Below are positions 1-7,400 of a DNA stretch of 9,839 bases, one piece after another. Below the pieces are notes generated by a model that saw nothing but the letters and a program-made list of their open reading frames with translations, searched no databases and was not told where the DNA came from. How positions within the stretch are numbered: position 1 is the stretch's first letter; the number at the start of each line of letters is the position of its first letter. Origin of the DNA: Oscillospiraceae bacterium (lineage in GTDB: Bacteria; Bacillota; Clostridia; Oscillospirales; Oscillospiraceae); NCBI GenBank assembly GCA_017936205.1, contig JAGBGB010000358.1:1-9839 (forward strand), given 5' to 3'. The position numbers were made by a program, and so were the translations under genes.

Positions 1-159
1 CACCATTCGTAGGGGCGCACATTGCGCGTCCGACAACCACCAAGAATTGGTGGTTGTAAAAAATGTTGCGATTTTTGGAGAAATTATATCATTTTCGGTG
101 GTTTTTGTGTTCATGGCGTTACGCCATGAACCGGACGCGCAATGCGCGCCCCTACGCAG
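1..159. repeat. Type A palindromic repeat, left copy (MITE/REP-like)
   Basis: Terminal inverted repeats of 25 bp pair 8-32 with 132-156 (CGTAGGGGCGC... / ...GCGCCCCTACG), with one mismatch at A19/C145. Inside, ACAACCACCAA (33-43) pairs with TTGGTGGTTGT (47-57) around a GAA loop. GTTCATGGCG (109-118) pairs with CGCCATGAAC (122-131) around TTA. Both hairpins abut the outer stem with no unpaired bases, leaving a 51-base A/T-rich linker (58-108). There is no coding capacity. It lies in direct orientation to the copy at 9680-9839. It is probably a non-autonomous mobile element; no transposase is present here. Confidence 0.85.
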
Positions 160-216
160 CGGTGAACGAAGCTGTGCGATAAATTCCGATTTGTCGACGA
201 GTGCTTCCTACAACAC

Positions 217-331
217 CGTAGGGAACGGCCTATGTGCCGTTCCGGAGGGCTTCCATATGGTGAAATTCGCCGATCGCCGGACAATTTCTGTGATGGCGGT
301 GCAGGGAACGGCACGCAGGCCGTTCCCTACG
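217..331. repeat. Type B palindromic element (115 bp, MITE-like)
   Basis: Terminal inverted repeats of 27 bp pair 217-243 with 305-331 (CGTAGGGAACGGCC... / ...GGCCGTTCCCTACG), with one mismatch and one wobble near the middle of the arms. The interior holds a smaller hairpin, GAAATT (262-267) with AATTTC (283-288), capped by CCG/CGG (270-272 with 278-280). The outermost CGTAGGG/CCCTACG matches type A, but the arms and interior do not. No clear target-site duplication is visible. The flanking gaps 160-216 and 332-392 show no gene or recognisable element. Confidence 0.75.
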
Positions 332-392
332 AACAAATGGGATAGATATAGCGATCAATCGAATTTTGCCGCACCATCGATATGAAAGCATT

Positions 393-424
393 GCCCGGGC
401 GAGGGGGTGATCCCTCGTCCGGGC
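393..424. terminator. Strong GC-rich hairpin after the giant gene, possibly bidirectional terminator
   Basis: A 13-bp stem pairs 393-405 (GCCCGGGCGAGGG) with 412-424 (CCCTCGTCCGGGC), with one G-T wobble and a 6-base loop. It starts 11 bases past the stop codon of the minus-strand gene. On the minus strand only a poor T-rich stretch (AATGCTTTCAT) follows. On the plus strand TGTTTTGGGG follows. It probably ends the giant transcript and may also block rightward transcription from the repeat side. Confidence 0.7.
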
Positions 425-435
425 TGTTTTGGGGT

Positions 436-1440
436 TTATTTTGCAAAAAATGCCTTGGCGCTGTCGCTGTATGCCATGAGGGCTCTGCACAGGGTACCCA
501 GTGTGCCGGTCTTGTTGTTGCCGTAGGTGTCTACACTGTATTCAAGGGTGTCGGAAAGCTGAGTGTCCCCTGCGTAGACGGCGGCGTAGAGAACCGTGCG
601 AAGCTCGGCGGCAAGGAGGCTGTCAAAGTCAAAGCTGTACAAGCCTGCCCCGCTGCCGTACACCTTGGGATCCGTGAGCAGAACCGTCTTCTCCTCGCCG
701 CTGTGATCCTCATAGGATACACGGAGGCTCAGATCTTGGATCCTGCCTGTATAGCCCGTGGTATCAATGACATAGCGGAGGGTCACCTTGCTGTCCAGAA
801 GGAGCGCCTTCCCCTTCCAGCCGATGGTGGGCTCAGAGAGCTCTCCCAGCTGGCGGTTATGGGAGCCGAAGCTCACCTCTGTCAGATCGGAGAGCAGCGC
901 TCTCTGTTCCTCTGTCATAGCTCCGTCTGCAAGCGCAGCGGTACGGTAGCCCTTGAAGCTCTGTGCGGCGGAGCCGTATCGCAGGAGCTCTGCACACAGG
1001 GTCTGCAGCTGTGGGGAGATCCCGGTCTTGCCCAACTGGGTATAGGCGTATTGGGCAATGGAGTAGCGGTCGGTCTCGGAATAATAGGAGCGCCCTGCCT
1101 TCTCCATACGGAGGGTGGCATGGATCACATCGTTCATCTGCACCGCCGTGAGCCCCTCTAAGGTGAAGTAGTACAGACCATCCCGCTCTACGGGGTCGAT
1201 GGAGACCGTCTCCTCGGCTACCGGGATGCCGTCACGGTATACGGGGATCACGCACTCTAAACAGAAGCTGTCATAGTCTGCCAGCTTCTCCTTGCGGATG
1301 GCATAATTCAGAGCAATGTCACTTGCCAGATTCAGGGAGTGCATGAGGTCCGTATCCTCTACAAGGACGGGGGTTTCCAGCACTGCCTTCATGAACAGGG
1401 CGGCAGCCTCTAAGGTTCGGTCGTCTACCTTGAAGTCGAA
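436..1440 (-). other. C-terminal region with internally duplicated ~125-residue unit (residues about 2646-2980)
   Basis: Two copies can be aligned by eye. Copy 1 is residues 2682-2811 (nt 946-1335) and copy 2 is 2859-2980 (nt 436-804, including the stop). Matching landmarks: LNLASDIALNYAI with LLLDSKVTLRYVI; LYYFTLEGLTAVQMNDVIHA with LYSFDFDSLLAAELRTVLYA; RYSIAQYAYTQ with EYSVDTYGNNK; LQTLCAELLRYGSAAQSF with LGTLCRALMAYSDSAKAFF. The pattern is beta strands followed by a terminal amphipathic helix. Similar C-termini seem familiar from other very large clostridial secreted proteins, but I cannot name a family. Its position at the extreme C-terminus, where a sorting signal would be expected, makes an anchoring or export-related role a reasonable inference. 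Confidence 0.6.
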
Positions 1441-4400
1441 GAATGTGCCTGCAGACCGCTTCCCGTCGCCCTCTCCCTGAGGCAGTACAGGAATCTCCGG
1501 ATCCGTGATCTGATCCTTAGGCAGTCCTACCTCAGGAGTTTGCGCATAGGCAAGCTTCATATCCGTCACGGACAGAATATGCTTCCCCTCTCCGGCGCCG
1601 TCCTCATGAGAAATTTTGGCGGTAGAATCGTTATACAGCACGATATAGCAGTAGCGGTAGGGCTTCCCCTCTACGGTTTCCGTAAACAGGGCATCAGAGC
1701 TCAGCTCCAAAGCATAGTACTGTGAGGTGGCACTGCCCACAGGGATCTCTCTGCGGTAGGTGATCTGCAGATCCTGTGCTGTGGAATCCTTGGACACCAC
1801 ACCTACGGCAAATTTGCCTGTTTCATCGGGTGCAATGTTCTTGACTCCCACATCCACACTTGTAGGCATATAAGAGGTAGAAATATCCAGGCGGAAGGCC
1901 ACTGCCTGTCCCGGTGCCAGATAGACCTCGTTCTTGGGTCCGACCTTGTTATAGGTCTGCACATCCGCAACATAGTGCTCACTGATCTGGATCCCCGGAG
2001 GAGTCACGGTAACCGTTTCGTTGGTGGTCTCACCGTTGTTATCCGTTGCGGGGACGGTTGCCTCAGGAGCATTATGAGCATCCACGAAGATCGCCCCCTC
2101 TCCTGCCGTTACAAGCTGTGCGAAGTTGTCTGCGCTGAGGAGGATGTTGCGGATCTCCTTGATATGGGGATATGCCTCCTTGTCACTCTTGTATGCCTCG
2201 GCAATGAGAGAATTTACATCATAGTCCGTGCCCATGGGCTCATAGATCCGCACCGCATCCAGGTAGAACTGCCCTCCCCGGTCTAAGAAGGAGATGCCGG
2301 TGCTCACTGCCTTATTGACCCACAGGGTCACGGTATACTCGCCGTAGGACAAGCCCTCAACAGATACCACGGGAATCTGATACAGCTCCAATTCGCCCTT
2401 GTTGTTGACGGTCAGGGTCTTAACAGGATCCTCGCTGGCAGGAGCATCCTTCCGCTTAACCTCTACACGGATAGCACCCTGCTCCATACCGGTACGGCTG
2501 ATAATGTCAAAGCCTGTGCCACGGAAGGAGAACTGTGCCTGAGTGTAGTCCGAGGTCGTTTCGTTCAGCTTCACGCCGGAGCCCTCTACCACCCAGCTGC
2601 TACCGTTGGACAGGGTAGCATCGTCGGTGTAGGAGGAATCGTAACCATACACAGGATCGGGAGCCAGCTCCCCGGGTCCTACATAGATGTAGTCGATATC
2701 CACACTTCCCCCTGCGGTACTGTAAATATTCTGAAAACGGAGGCCCACATTGGTTATCTTCCCCATGCTGCGGAATCCGTCATTCAGAGAGATCACAGCG
2801 ATCTGATACTGTCCATTTGTGACGGTATACATTGTTCGATTATCGAAATAAGTACCGTAAGTCCCATTTTTGTCGTAGCCACCGTAACAGAATACGAAGC
2901 AGGACTCTTTCCCTTCCTTTAACAGGCAATTGTTCAAACGGAAACGGATCTGCATGTACTCTGCGTTTTCGGGAACATAGCTAAAGGTCCGATAGCTTAG
3001 TGCAAAGTTATATATGTCAGAGGTAGAGGTGCTAATCATCCACGGCCCGATCACATCTGCATTAGTCGGACTTACATTAGATACATCCAAGGACAAGGTT
3101 CCGTTGTCGGGAACGATCTCATAGGCAGCCTTGTTTCTATCTTCATGGTAATCGGGGTGGGTTGCCCAATAGCCAATGCGATTGGCAGGATCATAAGCAT
3201 CGTAGTTATATCCACCGTAAGCATCGGAGCTGTAACGCTCTGCATCCGTCTGCATATCATCGAAGCCGAAGAACAGGCTGTCGGATACGGGACGACCTTC
3301 TACCACAGGTCCAAGGTAGATATAATCAATGAGGATATATCCGCCGGAGTTGAATTGGATATGCTGGAATCTGGGGATCAGGAAGCGGATCAGATCAATG
3401 GGCCCGTCCACCCAGTTATGGTCCGCCAGATCGGCGTCCACGGTGATCCATGCTCCACCTGTCACCTGCTCCTCATTGAGCTCCCATTTAACCAGATTTG
3501 CATTATAAGGCTTGGGTGCCCAGGCATTGGATGTGGAGGTATAGGGGTACAGATCCGGTCCGAAGACAATCTCCACCCTTGCCGCTGTACTGCTGATCCC
3601 CTGGGCATTGACAAACTTGAAGCGCATTTGGAAATGGTCGTTGCCTGTCATTCGGTAGTTCAGGGCAGCTGTAGGCTTCGTTTTGTCATATTGGGGGTAC
3701 ATGGAGCCGTAATTGCTTGCACTGCTGTATGTGCTCTTAGGGCTCAGCTTCATGCTGTTCTTCTCCACACTGAAGTCGAAATGGTAGTTGTCCCAGTTGC
3801 TTGCCAGATCGTAGTTTACACCGCTGTAGAGGGTGCTTGCATAGCGTTTCTTATCTCCATCGGTGTTGTCGAAGTGGATCAGCACTGCATTCTCCTGCGG
3901 ATCTGCAACAGGGGCTTCAAACTCATCTGCCGGTCCTATGTAGATGTAGTCGATAAGCAAATATCCATCCTCAACGAACTGCAAGCCGTTTACATAGGGG
4001 TAAATATGGGTGATCTTATTGCTCTGATTGGCGTAATCATCCCCCAGTTCAATGGTGTATTCCCTCCACTGACCTACGATCTCCTCCGGCTCAATGGCAA
4101 AGGCATATCGTGGGATATCACCAAAGACCACATTCCCCTCCGTCCAGCCTATGCCGAAGCCTATACAGCTCTCATAACTGCCCTTTTGGCTTGCTCCCAC
4201 CAGCTTCGCACGGAATCTCAGGATATCATTGTCCCCGGACAGATAATATTGCAAGGGAGACTGTACCGGGCTTCCGGAGGGAGAACACAGATCTCCCCAA
4301 CCGTCTTCCTTGTCTATCAGAGCCTGGGTGGCAGTGAGCTTCAGTGCCCCATCCTCTACACTCTTCGTAAAAAAGCTCTTTGAGGGCCAGGTTCCTACAA

Positions 4401-7400
4401 GGTCAAAGTTCTTCCCACCGTAAAGCTGGGAGGAATAGCGGTACTGATCATTGTAGGAATTCGTGAAATCCACATAGACATTCCTTGCCTCGGGGCTGCG
4501 GATGGCGGAAACAATCTCCTCATGGGTATTGGCTGCCGCCTTCTTAGGCCCTACATAGATGTAGTCGATCTCAACGGAGCCCTTGGCGCTCCCTGACTGC
4601 TTCAAATGGGTGAAGCGGAAATACAGGGAGCGAATGGAGCTGACCGCCAGACATTGGTTGACCTTGTCGGTCACATCGCAGGCTACGGTAATATACTCTC
4701 CGTTCTTAAAGGTATAGTTGGGGTATGCGTAATAGCCCTTTCCGTTCTCATCTATCACAGAGAACTGAACATAGAGCTTGTTGTTCCCCAAAGGATCTTC
4801 CTTTGAATGAGCAGTATCCTCTGCACAGCCCGCAAGCTTAAAGCGAATGTAGAACCAGGTCTCTCCTTGGGGCGTAAAGTCCAAGGAATGATAGGGCACG
4901 CTTTCAGTATTTGCCCATGCTACCGTATGGTGCAGGGAGGTCGTTCCCAAATAGGGACCGTAGGGACGGGTGGCTGCGCTATTCGTGCTATTGGTAACAT
5001 CCATGGACAGGGTTCCCTTTTGGTTGTTTATGGTGATCTCCGAGGCATTGTTTTGGGAGGTCCACCAGGTTCCTTCTACGGAATCCGCAGCGGTAGAGCG
5101 AGGCTTTACGGTATCCATGTTTCTGTAGGCAGCCACGCCCTTCAGGTTCAGGTTATACTGAGACTGCTGATAGCGCTGCTGTGCCTGCATACTGTTATCG
5201 AAGTCGAAGAACAGCTCCTGTCTCACATCTCCGTTCAGATCTTGCCCGTGCTCGGAGCCCTTATCTGTTAAGGGACCAATATAGAAGTAATCCACAGTGA
5301 CCTTGCCCAACTCTGTTTCAGACTTCCCGGTCACATTGGAGAAGAAGAATCGCAGAGCCGTGATCCTTGTGTACGGGATTTGATTGAGCTTAAAGGAAAC
5401 CGTCACATATTCCCCGGAGGTAAAAGCCTCTTCCGGGATCCTGACAGAGCCCAGATCCTTCAGGATGGTGTCTGCATTGCTTCCCTGATTTACATTCTCC
5501 AGGCTGTATTTGTCCGGTCCTGTATAATAGTGGATCATAAAATGGCTGGTAGCATTCACATTCTCCAGCTTCAGATCCTCCAGCTTGAATCTGGCCTGAG
5601 CGTAGTAATCCTCGCCGGGGTGGAAGTTCAAATGATAATCACGCAGGAGCTCGTTGCCGGTTTGTATATACGGTCGGATACCGCTGCCGGTGGCTTTCAT
5701 CTCCATTGTCAAGGTTCCCAGTGCGGTATCGATCTTAGGCTTGCTCATATGCTGGTCCTGGTAGGACCAGTCCTCTGCTGTATCCAGATCCAGTCCGTCA
5801 TAGATGGGATCAGATAAATAGCGTGCAGTATCTCCGTCAAAATCCGCAAAGAAGGCATTGCTGGGAATACTCTCCTTGTGGATCACGAAGTCATCTAATT
5901 GATCGGTCACATAGCCGTTGTCCTGTACCTCCTGCTGAGAGGTCCCTTCCGTTGCCCAGGGCTGGGACTCTGCCTTGGAGCCCACTACCTCAAGACTCAG
6001 CTCCTCAGCCTGCTCCCGTAGGAAGTCGGTCTCATAATACATGACAGTAGCAGGCATCACATAGACAGGGATCTCCACCTGTCGCTGCTCCCCCGTCTCG
6101 AAGGTCAGAAGGATCGTACAACGGATGGGAAGTACCCGATCCAGCATTTTCATGGGGGTGAAGCGGAAGGAATCCGCTCTGCCATCTGTATTCCCCATAA
6201 CGTCCTTATTCAGATCCAGGTAGGCAGAGATCTCGCCGTAGGCTCTATCCTCTTCCGAAAGGGCAGCATACAGCAGCTCCGCCTCTCTGACGATCACCTC
6301 GGAGGCACCGTTTACCACTGCATTACGGACAACCTCGATATCAATGGGCTTGCCATAATCCAGAACCACCTTCTGAGGCTGTCCCTCTAACTCCGCTCCG
6401 CACCAGGTATTGGTGCAGCGGATGGTCAGAGTCTCAGGAACATAGGGCTCCCCCACGGTAGGAGTATATCCGTTGCCCTGTCCATCTACGGTAGTGCCTC
6501 CGGCTTCGTATCGATATGTATAGGCAGGGGCTCCCCAGTTGCCGGATATGAGCTCCTCTACACTGTAGTGCTTATCCGTGGTCATATCCAAACCTTGGAA
6601 GTGCACCTGCTGCTTTGCGGTCATGGTGAAGGTACCGTTCTCGTCCGTGCTGCCCACCGCTACACGGTAGTCTCCCTCCATGATCCAGTAGGGAACATTT
6701 GCAGCAGGCTCTCCATTCTCCAGAAGGCGGAAGCTGTAGCTCTCCCCCTCTAAAGACTCCATCCACTGAGGGGCCAGGGGCTCGGTGGTATGGGTCAGGC
6801 TTCCATCCGCCATCTGACCGTAGGTCTCATAGATCTCCTTCTCCACCACCAGCTTATCAGGCTGGGGCATATTGAAGCTGATATAGCAGTTGGTCTGGTT
6901 CTGTCCACGGTCCATATAGAAGATCTGCAGAGTATGGCTCCCCTCATTGGCAAACTCGGCTACCTGTTCCTCAGTGGCACTTACCCCGTTGCAGAGCCCT
7001 GTGTAGAGATTCTCCTGATACAGTCTGGCAGGGGTGCTGCCGTCCTTCATGCCGATAACAGAGACATTCGTTCCCTCCCAGTCCAGTGAGGTACCATATG
7101 TGCCGTCGGACCGGGAGCAGTTGTACAAGCCGGTATCTCTGCCGTAGTTCCCGGACAGATCTATGATGCGGTCATACTTCTCGCACCAGACCTCCACGGT
7201 TCCTGTAGCAAAGTTTATGGAGCCCTGAATGGCACCGTGGCTGCCGCCGATATCCAGCGCCAGCTTACCGTCCACATAGACCCACACATCATCGTCGCCG
7301 CCGAAGGTAAAGGTAATATTCTCACCGTTGACCTTGCCGTCCTGACTCAGACGGAAGGGTACGGTCATTGCCATGCCGAAGCCGTAGATAGCTCTGCCCA

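Noticed and set aside
47..385. 112-codon plus-strand frame over the left repeats
   Set aside because: Most of it is translated palindromic repeat of types A and B; no ribosome-binding site and no protein features.
382..1161. 259-codon open frame on the plus strand
   Set aside because: It overlaps the terminator hairpin and is antisense to the duplicated C-terminal region. Its start lies inside the hairpin flank, and no family resemblance is seen.
3145..4383. 412-codon open frame on the plus strand inside the giant gene
   Set aside because: It is fully antisense to conserved modules M3-M4. Its translation is low in charged periodicity and rich in Ile/Cys/His runs typical of antisense shadows, and it has no Shine-Dalgarno or recognisable domain.
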